From: Alphaproteobacteria bacterium
Lineage (GTDB): Bacteria; Pseudomonadota; Alphaproteobacteria; ATCC43930; CGMCC-115725
Length of the DNA: 12,424 bases
Assembly (NCBI GenBank): GCA_005888515.1
Contig: VAZR01000070.1
Location: 1 to 12,424, forward strand
Reading direction: 5' to 3'
Below the pieces are notes generated by a model, which saw only the letters and a list, made by a program, of their open reading frames with translations, had not been told where the DNA came from and did not search any database. The first letter of the stretch is position 1, and each line of letters starts with the position of its first letter. The position numbers and the translations under genes were made by a program. Positions 1-6,256 of the stretch are shown one piece after another.

Positions 1-820
1 AGGAGGGCGCGGAATCCTGGCGGCCCATCTCGAACCCCATCAGCGAGGGCATGCCGAGCCCGCCGAGCTTGATGTAGACGTTCGGGAACTGGCCGAGCTT
101 GGCGATCTGCTGGCTCCACTCCGCGAAGACCTCATCGCGCTTGTCGGTATAGGGGCCGACCGCGAGCGCGCCGCCGATATGATTGAGCACGATCTTGGTT
201 TCCGGGAAGGCACGTGCGAGATCGACCAGATCGCCGAGCTGCGAATGAAACATCCACGCTTCGAAGGTCAGGTTAAGCGGCGCCAGCGCGGCGAAGCCCT
301 CGCGCCACGCACGATCGAGGTAGAGCCCCTCCCCCGAGCCGGAAGTGAAGATCCTGAGGCTCGGATCGGCATGCCACGTCGCGCCGTTGCGGATGCCGCG
401 AAAGCGTCCGCCGGACAGAGTGATGTGCTGCTCCAAGATGCCCCTGGCGCGGCTGCCGACGCGGAAATCGACATTGCCGATAATGCCGGCGCAGGCACGC
501 GTGGCGCCATACTTGCCGCTCTCGCTCATCGCCGAGACGCCGGCGACGAATTGCGTTTCGCCGAGCGAGCGCTGTTCTGGCGGTCCCTCGGCGCGGTACA
601 TCTCGCGGCACTCGAGAAAGACGGTGGCGCGGATGTTGTGACCGCTGTTCAGATCCTCCATCAGATCGTGGAACAGGTAGCGGTTGCCCGGCCGGTCCCA
701 CAGGTGGTGGTGGGGGTCGATGATCGGCCGCTCGGGTTCGAGCGCCGGCTCCTGTGTCGCGGCGAGCCAGTCCTTGCGGATCGGCAGGTGGCGGGCAGAC
801 GGGGCGGAGGAGGATTGCAT
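1..820 (-). CDS. Amidohydrolase family protein (TIM-barrel metal-dependent hydrolase), 3' end cut by window edge
   Basis: The reverse strand reads 273 codons from the ATG at 820-818 to the left edge without a stop, so the C-terminus is missing. The protein resembles the amidohydrolase-2 / COG3618 family, which includes lactonases such as 2-pyrone-4,6-dicarboxylate lactonase and L-fuconolactonase. Visible hallmarks are the N-terminal metal-site motif DPHHHLWD (residues 35-42), a WMFHSQL segment (189-195), the strand-end motif NHIGG (213-217) and KLGGLG (251-256). The last expected barrel Asp lies outside the window. A GGGAG ribosome binding site about 10 nt upstream supports this start. The LLM oxidoreductase gene lies 83 nt upstream on the same strand, so the two are probably co-transcribed. 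The substrate cannot be told from sequence; hydrolysis of a lactone or similar ring ester is an inference from the family. Confidence 0.88.
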   Translation of the reverse strand, partial: MQSSSAPSARHLPIRKDWLAATQEPALEPERPIIDPHHHLWDRPGNRYLFHDLMEDLNSGHNIRATVFLECREMYRAEGPPEQRSLGETQFVAGVSAMSESGKYGATRACAGIIGNVDFRVGSRARGILEQHITLSGGRFRGIRNGATWHADPSLRIFTSGSGEGLYLDRAWREGFAALAPLNLTFEAWMFHSQLGDLVDLARAFPETKIVLNHIGGALAVGPYTDKRDEVFAEWSQQIAKLGQFPNVYIKLGGLGMPSLMGFEMGRQDSAPS

Positions 821-903
821 CGGTTGGGGGCTCCCGATTGTCGCGGACGCCAAGTCTGCGACGCCGGCGCGCCGAATGCCACGATTTTGATGCTGCGGGT
901 GCG

Positions 904-1857
904 TTAAACCTTCGCCAGTACGCGCTCGCGGAAGGAACGCATCTCGGCGATTATGTCGTCGGCTTCGGGCCGCTCGAAATCGAAATCGATCGCGATGACG
1001 CCGAGATCGCGCAAAGCACGAATATCGGCGACGAGATCGGCGTCGCTGCCGGAGAACAGCCGGCGGTTGCCATCCGATGCGGTGGGCGGCACCGCATCGC
1101 CGTACCGCTTGACGCGGTAGGTCAGCGCAACGGCGTTCGGATCGCGCCCGGCGGCCGCGGTCAATTGGCGCAGCCGCGCGACCCCGGCTTGATAACGCGG
1201 CAAGGTGTCGAGCAGATGCGCGTTGTTGCTGCCGATCGGATACCAGGCGTCGCCGAGCCGCGCGGCGCGGCGCAATGACGGGCCGCTTTCGCCGCCGACC
1301 CAGATCGGCGGGTGCGGGTGTTGCACCGGTTTCGGCGCCAGGACAAGCCCGTCATAATGAACGTAGCGTCCGTCGATCTTGGGTGTGTCCGCGGTCCACA
1401 AGGTCCGGAACGCGGCGACGTATTCGTCGGTGACCGCGCCGCGTTCGGCGAAGGGCGTGGTCACGACCGCATCGAATTCGGCTTTGAGCCAGCCGGCGCC
1501 GATACCGACGGTCAGGCGCCCGTCCGATAGCACGTCGATTGTTGCCAGCATCTTGGCGGCAAGCACCGCCGGGCGATGCGGCACGACGAGAACGGCGAGC
1601 ACAATCCGCAGCTTCGATGTGATCGCTGCCAGATAAGCAGCGAGCGTCAGCATCTCATGACGCTGAGCGCTGTCCTGCGAATAGAACGCGCCGCTTTCGG
1701 AATAGGGATAGCCCGGCTCGGCCGTGTCGGGCAGCACGACATGGTCGGTAACGGTCAGATAATCATAGCCGAGCGCTTCGCCCTCGCGCGCGATACGCGC
1801 AAAAACACGCGGCGCGACAAGCGCGCCGGTGTTCGGCAGATTGAAACCGAATTGCAT
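904..1857 (-). CDS. LLM class (luciferase-like) flavin/F420-dependent oxidoreductase
   Basis: A 317-residue TIM-barrel protein of the bacterial luciferase-like superfamily, closest in pattern to the Rv2161c-type subfamily often labelled F420-dependent. It begins MQFGFNLPNTG and carries the family segments DVLSDGRLTVGIGAGW (108-123) and PHPPIWVGGES (181-191), which help form the flavin pocket. These enzymes use reduced flavin or F420 for oxidation or monooxygenation of small organic substrates. An in-frame GTG at 1878 would add seven residues, but GAGGAGGCGGAG directly before the ATG at 1857 is a near-ideal ribosome binding site, so the shorter start is preferred. The amidohydrolase gene follows 83 nt downstream. 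Most alphaproteobacteria are not known to make F420, so FMNH2 may be the real cofactor. The family is sure; cofactor and substrate are not. Confidence 0.9.
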   Translation of the reverse strand: MQFGFNLPNTGALVAPRVFARIAREGEALGYDYLTVTDHVVLPDTAEPGYPYSESGAFYSQDSAQRHEMLTLAAYLAAITSKLRIVLAVLVVPHRPAVLAAKMLATIDVLSDGRLTVGIGAGWLKAEFDAVVTTPFAERGAVTDEYVAAFRTLWTADTPKIDGRYVHYDGLVLAPKPVQHPHPPIWVGGESGPSLRRAARLGDAWYPIGSNNAHLLDTLPRYQAGVARLRQLTAAAGRDPNAVALTYRVKRYGDAVPPTASDGNRRLFSGSDADLVADIRALRDLGVIAIDFDFERPEADDIIAEMRSFRERVLAKV

Positions 1858-1898
1858 CTCCGCCTCCTCGATCCGCACGACCTATGGCCGGCGGGCAG

Positions 1899-1933
1899 TT
1901 TGCGTCGCGCGCGTGGCCGCGCGCGAGCGCAAA
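1899..1933 (-). terminator. Strong GC-rich hairpin downstream of the H1-like gene, terminator-like
   Basis: The arms 1899-1913 and 1918-1933 pair over 15 bp with a single bulged G at 1927 and a four-base loop (TGGC). The structure starts about 33 nt after the stop of the H1-like gene and lies before the LLM gene. There is no U-run after it in the minus direction, so it is not a textbook intrinsic terminator. It may still separate the two transcription units or protect a 3' end. Confidence 0.5.
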
Positions 1934-1966
1934 TTTACAGAGCAGGCGGAGCTGTTGACTACGGCG

Positions 1967-2257
1967 TCACGTCGAAGCGGGCATCGCCGGCTTTGAAGCG
2001 GCCGCCGGCTTCCGAGCCGCGGTCTTGCGCGCCGCCGGCTTGCGAGCCGTGGTCTTGCGTGCGGTCGTTTTCCGCGCCGTCGTCCGGCTCGCGCTCGCCT
2101 TGCTGGCGGTCTTGCGCGCGGTTGTTTTGCGCTTGGTCGCCGTCTTGCTGGCGGCGGTTTTGCGCGTCGCCGGCTTGCGCGCGGTTGTCTTGCGCGCCGT
2201 CGTTTTGCGTGCAGTCGTTTTGCGTGCAGTCGTCTTGCGCCTGGTCGTCGTTGCCAT
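1967..2257 (-). CDS. Histone H1-like, Lys/Arg/Ala/Thr-repeat DNA-binding protein
   Basis: A 96-residue protein made almost entirely of pentapeptide repeats of the type TARKT or AARKP. It has about 17 Lys and 15 Arg, no Asp or Glu and no aromatic residue, giving a net charge near +32. This composition matches the C-terminal tails of eukaryotic H1 and bacterial H1-like proteins (AlgP/AlgR3- and Hc1-type), which bind DNA non-specifically and compact the nucleoid. There is no globular domain. The ATG at 2257 is preceded by AGGAG at 6-nt spacing, which identifies this as the coding frame among several open low-complexity frames here. The neighbouring topoisomerase IB gene is divergent. The basic tail-like fold is clear; the role in this organism is inferred. 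Low complexity makes homology searches unreliable. Confidence 0.82.
   Translation of the reverse strand: MATTTRRKTTARKTTARKTTARKTTARKPATRKTAASKTATKRKTTARKTASKASASRTTARKTTARKTTARKPAARKTAARKPAAASKPAMPAST
1990..2254 (-). repeat. Imperfect 15-nt tandem repeat inside the H1-like gene
   Basis: Five-codon units encoding variants of TARKT recur through most of the gene. Lys falls every fifth residue at 8-38 and again at 63-83. The periodicity is broken by a Ser-rich spacer (residues 51-58). Such repeats commonly vary in copy number by slippage. Confidence 0.7.
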
Positions 2258-2291
2258 TTGAGTCTCCTACGCGGTGATCGCAAACAGCGAA

Positions 2292-2307
2292 GGCGTAACG
2301 TTTCGCC
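2292..2307. promoter_or_regulatory. 16-bp near-perfect palindrome upstream of the H1-like gene
   Basis: GGCGTAACGTTTCGCC is symmetric except for one mismatched pair. It ends 35 nt upstream of the ATG of the H1-like gene, a typical place for an operator. No specific regulator can be named. Confidence 0.35.
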
Positions 2308-2376
2308 TCCCCTATTACGATGCCTGACACTTACGGAGCCGATTTGGTTCCGCAACACGAATTGAAAACCTTTTTT

Positions 2377-2402
2377 GGAAACAGGAGGTTAATTGACCTG
2401 TT
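2377..2402 (+). promoter_or_regulatory. Candidate EcfG-like promoter for topoisomerase IB, with an overlapping inverted repeat
   Basis: GGAAA (2377-2381), then 17 nt, then TGTT (2399-2402). This differs by one base in each element from the alphaproteobacterial EcfG consensus GGAAC-N16/17-CGTT, and would start transcription about 30 nt before the topoisomerase ATG. The same stretch holds a 6-bp inverted repeat, AACAGG (2380-2385) and CCTGTT (2397-2402), which could be an operator. Both readings are tentative. Confidence 0.35.
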
Positions 2403-2438
2403 GATACGAAGAGAGAATCGCATTCCGTCGAATCGGTC

Positions 2439-3587
2439 ATGAGAGCAGCAGCACTTCGACAAAAAGCTAACGACGGAAAACGACGTAAAATCGATACGGT
2501 TGCAACGCTCGAAGCAGCACTCGATCCTGCTGTTGCGGCGAAGCGCGCGCAGCTGCGCTATGTCCATGACTCGATGCCGGGCATCACGCGTCATGCCGCG
2601 CGCAACGGATTCGACTACCGCGTGCCGGACGGCTCGCTGGTTCGCGACATCGCAACGTTGAAACGCATCCGCGCGTTGGCGATCCCGCCGGCGTGGACGG
2701 ATGTGTGGATCTGCCGCGATCCAAACGGGCATCTGCAAGCGACCGGACGCGATCAGCGCGGCCGTAAACAATATCGCTATCATCCGCGTTGGCGCGAAGT
2801 GCGCGACGAAGCCAAGTACGGCAAACTGCTGATTTTCGCGCGCGTGCTGCCGTTGATCCGCGCGCGCGTCGAGGAAGATCTGAAACGGCCCGGGTTGCCG
2901 CGCGAGCGGGTATTGGCGGCCGTGGTACGCTTGATGGAATTGACGCTGTTCCGCGTCGGCAACGCCGAATACGCCAGGAACAACAAAAGCTTCGGGTTAA
3001 CGACGTTGCGTGATCGCCATGCCCGCGTCGACGGCAGCCACATTCATCTGAGCTTCCGCGGCAAGAGCGGCAATCGCTACGAGAGCAACATCAACGACCG
3101 CCGCCTCGCTCGTATCGTCAAAGGTTGCCGTGACCTGCCGGGCTACGAGCTGTTCCAATATCTCGACGACGAGCGCAATCAGCACGCGGTCGGCTCGGAA
3201 GAGGTCAACGCGTATCTGCGTGAGATCACCGGCGAGGAGATCACGGCGAAAGATTTCCGCACCTGGGCCGGTACGCATTTAGCGGCGGCGGCGCTGCGCG
3301 GCTTCCGCCAGCTCGACACCGAGAGCAAGCGCAAGAAGGCGATCGTGCGCGCCGTCGAAAAAGTCGCGAGGCATCTCGGCAATACTCCTGCGGTCTGCCG
3401 ACGCTGCTACATCCATCCGGCGATCCTCGACGGCTATGTCGACGGTACGCTGCTCGAGGCGATGGCGGCAAAGACGGAGGCGTATTTGAAAGAGAATATC
3501 GCGCATATGAGCGCCGAGGAGGCGGCGGTCACGGCGTTCCTGCGGCTGCATCTCGCGGGCGAGATCGAGGAGCGGCGGCAGCAATAA
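2439..3587 (+). CDS. DNA topoisomerase IB (poxvirus-type)
   Basis: A 382-residue type IB topoisomerase, which relaxes positive and negative supercoils by transient 3'-phosphotyrosyl nicking without ATP. The N-terminal DNA-binding domain (about 37-130) begins QLRYVHDSMPGITR. The catalytic domain shows the expected set: Arg172 in LFRVGN, Lys209 in FRGKSGN, Arg274 in FRTWAGTH, His312 in RHLGNTP and the nucleophile Tyr324 in CRRCYIHP. Length is slightly above typical bacterial members, with a basic C-terminal extension after the tyrosine. The ATG at 2439 has only a weak purine-rich stretch (GAGAGAA, 2411-2417) upstream; the next Met (46) is inside the conserved domain, so this start is needed. 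The divergent neighbour is an H1-like protein, which suggests a shared role in nucleoid topology (inference). The enzyme class is secure. Confidence 0.95.
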   Translation: MRAAALRQKANDGKRRKIDTVATLEAALDPAVAAKRAQLRYVHDSMPGITRHAARNGFDYRVPDGSLVRDIATLKRIRALAIPPAWTDVWICRDPNGHLQATGRDQRGRKQYRYHPRWREVRDEAKYGKLLIFARVLPLIRARVEEDLKRPGLPRERVLAAVVRLMELTLFRVGNAEYARNNKSFGLTTLRDRHARVDGSHIHLSFRGKSGNRYESNINDRRLARIVKGCRDLPGYELFQYLDDERNQHAVGSEEVNAYLREITGEEITAKDFRTWAGTHLAAAALRGFRQLDTESKRKKAIVRAVEKVARHLGNTPAVCRRCYIHPAILDGYVDGTLLEAMAAKTEAYLKENIAHMSAEEAAVTAFLRLHLAGEIEERRQQ

Positions 3588-3631
3588 GCAGCACGCCAGA
3601 GCGCAGCCCTCGCTAAAGCATGGCATAACGA

Positions 3632-3654
3632 CGGCGCTAGCTGGGAGAGCGCCG
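3632..3654 (+). promoter_or_regulatory. Hairpin presenting the GMC gene's ribosome binding site in its loop
   Basis: CGGCGCT (3632-3638) and AGCGCCG (3648-3654) form a 7-bp GC-rich stem. The 9-nt loop contains GGGAG (3643-3647), and the ATG follows at 3656. The stem could modulate translation initiation of the downstream gene. Confidence 0.35.
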
Positions 3655-3655
3655 A

Positions 3656-5278
3656 ATGACCACACAAAATTATGCGATCGAAGCCGATTTCATCGTGATC
3701 GGCGCAGGCTCGGCCGGGTGTGCCGTCGCGGCGCGGCTCAGCGAAGATGCGGCGACGCGCGTGCTGCTGCTCGAAGCAGGCGGCGACGACCATAACCGCT
3801 GGATCCATATCCCGCTTGGCTTCGGGAAGACCTTCGCCGATCCATCGGTCAACTGGTGCTACGAAACGGAGCCCGATCCTGGCGCCGCCGACCGCCGCGT
3901 CTACTGGCCGCGCGGCAAGGTGCTCGGCGGTTCGTCCTCGATCAACGGCATGGTCTATATTCGTGGACAGGCCGAGGATTTCGACCATTGGCGCCAGCTC
4001 GGCAATACCGGCTGGTCGTTCGACGACGTGTTGCCGTATTTCAAGCGCGCCGAGCACCAAACGCGTGGCGGCGACGAGTTCCACGGCACCGGCGGACCGC
4101 TTTGCGTATCCGATGTGCCGGAGCATCACCCGATCTGCGAAGCCTTCATCGATGCCGCGGTCGCGCTTGGCTTTCCGCGCAACGATGATTTCAACGGCGC
4201 GCGTCAGGACGGCGTCGGCTATCACCAGACGACGACGCGCAACGGCCGCCGCTGCTCGACCGCGGTCGGCTATCTGCGCCCGGCGATGCAGCGGCGCAAT
4301 CTGCAGGTCGTCACCGAAGCGCTCAGCGATAAGATCCTGTTCGAAGACCGCCGCGCCGTCGGCGTCTCGTTCCGGCGCAACGGGCGCCAATACGAGGCGC
4401 GTGCATCGCGCGAGATCATCCTCTGCGGCGGCGCGGTCAACTCGCCGCAGCTGTTGATGCTGTCGGGGATCGGTCCGCAAGAGCATCTCTCGGCATTAGG
4501 CGTTCCCGTCACACAGCATCTCCCCGGTGTCGGGCAGAGCCTGCAGGACCACTACTCCGCGCCGCTGAAGCTGCGTTGTCGCGTGCCGATCACCGTCAAC
4601 GACGTGATGCTGAGCAACGCGAAGAAGCTCAGGGTCGGCCTGGAATATTACCTGTTGCGCAAGGGCCCGCTAGCGATGTGCACCTCGCCCGCGGCATTGT
4701 TCGCACGCACTCGGCCGGAGCTGGCATCGCCCGATGTCAAATTGTCAATCCAGCCGTTCAGCGCGGACCGTCCGCAAGACGGGCTGCATCCGTGGTCGGG
4801 ATTTTCGATGATCGTCTATCAATTGCGCCCGGACAGCCGCGGTCAGATCACATTGAAAAGCGCCGATCCGGCTGATGCGCCGGCGGTCTATCCGAATTAC
4901 CTGACCGCCGAAACCGACCAGCAGACCATCGTCGTCGGGCTCAAATTATGCCGTCAGTTGCTTGCGCAGCCGGCGCTCGCGCAGTTCGCCGAATCGGAGT
5001 ACCTGCCAGGCGCTGCGGTGCGAAGCGATGACGAGCTGCTGGATTTCGCGCGGCGGCGCGGCGGCACCGTTTATCACCCGACCAGCACCTGCAAGATGGG
5101 GGTCGATCCGATGGCGGTGGTCGATCCCGAGCTGCGGGTGCGCGGCATTACAGGACTGCGCGTCGCCGATGCTTCGGTGATGCCGACCGTGGTCTCCGGC
5201 AACACTAATGCCGCGGCGATCATGATCGGCGAACGCTGCGCCGATCTGGTGCGGCAAGAGCTACGAATGGCGGCGTAA
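3656..5278 (+). CDS. GMC family FAD-dependent oxidoreductase (choline dehydrogenase-like)
   Basis: A 540-residue glucose-methanol-choline family flavoenzyme, which oxidises primary alcohols or related substrates to aldehydes. The N-terminal FAD-binding Rossmann motif is GAGSAG (16-21), followed by EAGGDD (40-45). GMC signature 1 is around VLGGSSSINGMVYIRG (89-104) and signature 2 around GGAVNSPQLLMLSGIG (258-273). The C-terminal active-site pair is His474 (TVYHPTSTCKMG) and Asn518 (SGNTNAAA). No signal peptide is seen, so it should be cytoplasmic. The start is supported by GGGAGAG (3643-3649). It lies 68 nt after the topoisomerase gene on the same strand but is functionally unrelated, so co-transcription is possible but unproven. 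BetA-like alcohol dehydrogenase is the best label; no betaine aldehyde dehydrogenase gene is nearby, so a role in betaine synthesis is not supported. Confidence 0.93.
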   Translation: MTTQNYAIEADFIVIGAGSAGCAVAARLSEDAATRVLLLEAGGDDHNRWIHIPLGFGKTFADPSVNWCYETEPDPGAADRRVYWPRGKVLGGSSSINGMVYIRGQAEDFDHWRQLGNTGWSFDDVLPYFKRAEHQTRGGDEFHGTGGPLCVSDVPEHHPICEAFIDAAVALGFPRNDDFNGARQDGVGYHQTTTRNGRRCSTAVGYLRPAMQRRNLQVVTEALSDKILFEDRRAVGVSFRRNGRQYEARASREIILCGGAVNSPQLLMLSGIGPQEHLSALGVPVTQHLPGVGQSLQDHYSAPLKLRCRVPITVNDVMLSNAKKLRVGLEYYLLRKGPLAMCTSPAALFARTRPELASPDVKLSIQPFSADRPQDGLHPWSGFSMIVYQLRPDSRGQITLKSADPADAPAVYPNYLTAETDQQTIVVGLKLCRQLLAQPALAQFAESEYLPGAAVRSDDELLDFARRRGGTVYHPTSTCKMGVDPMAVVDPELRVRGITGLRVADASVMPTVVSGNTNAAAIMIGERCADLVRQELRMAA

Positions 5279-5279
5279 T

Positions 5280-5327
5280 AGGACCGCGGCCGTTTGACCC
5301 GTGTGCACGCGGGACGTCCGCGGTCCT
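5280..5327. terminator. Bidirectional terminator hairpin between convergent genes
   Basis: AGGACCGCGG (5280-5289) and CCGCGGTCCT (5318-5327) are perfect 10-bp arms. The 28-nt loop holds a smaller symmetric element around GTGCAC flanked by CCCG and CGGG. It sits exactly between the stop of the GMC gene and the stop of the DUF3072 gene. T-runs are short (TTCT on plus, TATTA on minus), so termination strength is uncertain. Confidence 0.6.
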
Positions 5328-5328
5328 T

Positions 5329-5682
5329 CTATGGTTTGAACCCGGCGCGGCGCCGCAGGCGTTGAATCTGCCGCTCGGCGGCATCCCGGCTCAGCGATGG
5401 ATCAAACGGCTCACCCGCTTCTTCGCACAGTAGACGCAGATGCTCGGTCTGCTCGGCGGTCATCGACTCGTCCGGATCGCGTACGCAGAGGTCGTCCGGC
5501 GTGCCGGCGGGCGGCTGCGGTCCGGCTTTGCGGCCCCCGACGCCTCTGAGCTGCGTATCCTCGGCGCCGCGTTCCGCTTCGCGGCGATGCCGCGCATGCG
5601 TGCCCGTGCCGCTCGGCCGGATTGGACCGGGGCTCTCTTCCGATATCTCGCCGGTATCGACGTTGCGCTTGTTGATGCTCAT
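5329..5682 (-). CDS. DUF3072 domain-containing small protein
   Basis: A 117-residue hydrophilic protein. The C-terminal part (about 70-115), DESMTAEQTEHLRLLCEEAG followed by EPFDPSLS and a basic helix, matches the DUF3072 pattern (MT-x-Q-x-x-L-x-x-L-x-E-E-A-x-E-F/PFD). The N-terminal 70 residues are Arg-, Gly- and Pro-rich, probably disordered, and not recognised. No function is established for the domain. The ATG at 5682 is chosen because GGAGC lies 6 nt upstream. The same frame stays open much further upstream, but that part overlaps atpF in another frame and is spurious. The gene lies 82 nt downstream of atpF yet has its own EcfG-type promoter, so it is probably stress-controlled rather than only part of the atp transcript. 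It converges with the GMC gene on a shared hairpin. Confidence 0.82.
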   Translation of the reverse strand: MSINKRNVDTGEISEESPGPIRPSGTGTHARHRREAERGAEDTQLRGVGGRKAGPQPPAGTPDDLCVRDPDESMTAEQTEHLRLLCEEAGEPFDPSLSRDAAERQIQRLRRRAGFKP

Positions 5683-5719
5683 TTGACAGCTCCGCTGCAA
5701 ATGCCGGGGCTGTCTTCCC

Positions 5720-5745
5720 AACGCAGGCCGCCGCGAGACTGTTCC
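5720..5745 (-). promoter_or_regulatory. EcfG (general stress response) type promoter of the DUF3072 gene
   Basis: On the minus strand GGAAC (5745-5741) is followed by exactly 17 nt and CGTT (5723-5720), a full match to the alphaproteobacterial EcfG/SigT consensus GGAAC-N16/17-CGTT. Transcription would begin near 5712, giving a leader of about 30 nt that contains the ribosome binding site of the DUF3072 gene. Confidence 0.65.
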
Positions 5746-5764
5746 GCCGAGGTGTGGCAGTTCG

Positions 5765-6256
5765 TCAGCGCAAGCGCTGTGGCAATGATGCGATCGCGGT
5801 GTCGAGCAATGCCGCGCCGCGCCGCTCGTCGAGATCGGAGATGATGACCTCACGCGCCGCATTGATCGCGACATCGACTGCGGCGGCGCGGATCTCGTCG
5901 ACGGCCTTGCTTTCCGCTTGAGCGATGCGTTCCTCGGCGAGGCGCTGCCGCCGTTCGAGCGATTGCTGCAGATCGCGCGCCGCCTGCGCCGCGATCCGCT
6001 CGGTCTCCTGGCGAGCATGCGCGACGATGGCCTCCGCCTCGGCGGCGGCTTCACGCTGCTTGCGCTGATACTCCGAGAGCAGCTGCTCGGCTTCGTCGCG
6101 CAATTTTCGTGCCTCGTCGAGCTCGCCACGAATGCGCATCGCGCGTTCGTCGAGCGTGCCGACCACATAGCTCCGCATCGGCTTCCACACGATCGCGGCG
6201 AACACCACGACGGCCAGCAGGACCCAGAATTCCGGATCGGCAAAAAGATGCGTCAT
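5765..6256 (-). CDS. atpF: F0F1 ATP synthase subunit b
   Basis: A 163-residue F0 subunit b. One N-terminal membrane helix (about 9-25, FWVLLAVVVFAAIVWKP) is followed by a long charged coiled coil (about 35-140) rich in Glu, Arg, Gln and Ala, typical of the peripheral stalk that links the membrane a-subunit to the F1 head. It pairs with b' as a heterodimer, as in photosynthetic and other alphaproteobacteria. Its ATG overlaps the stop of atpF' (ATGA at 6256-6253), which indicates translational coupling. It is the last F0 gene of the operon. Length is normal and no anomaly is seen. Confidence 0.93.
   Translation of the reverse strand: MTHLFADPEFWVLLAVVVFAAIVWKPMRSYVVGTLDERAMRIRGELDEARKLRDEAEQLLSEYQRKQREAAAEAEAIVAHARQETERIAAQAARDLQQSLERRQRLAEERIAQAESKAVDEIRAAAVDVAINAAREVIISDLDERRGAALLDTAIASLPQRLR

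Noticed and set aside
179..907. A 242-codon plus-strand frame at the left end
   Set aside because: It is antisense to the amidohydrolase, which carries clear metal-site motifs.
1967..2257. CRISPR-like regular repetition
   Set aside because: The units are contiguous 15-nt coding repeats without spacers, and no cas genes are present.
1959..2330. Alternative low-complexity frames over the H1-like gene, including a Gln/Asp/Asn-rich one and a hydrophobic Val/Leu/Arg one on the plus strand
   Set aside because: They are frame shadows of the 15-nt repeat. Only the frame starting at 2257 has a strong ribosome binding site and a known composition class.
2326..2351. Possible EcfG promoter for the H1-like gene (GGAAC at 2351-2347)
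   Set aside because: The -35 element is perfect but the 17-nt-spaced -10 element is TGTC, matching only two of four positions.
3434..4486. A 350-codon open frame on the minus strand
   Set aside because: It is antisense to the GMC oxidoreductase, which has full family motifs; the frame also crosses the topoisomerase end and the intergenic region.
5683..6243. N-terminal extension of the DUF3072 frame to 304 codons
   Set aside because: This part overlaps atpF in another frame, is Ser/Arg-rich without domain, and the real start at 5682 has a ribosome binding site and its own promoter.
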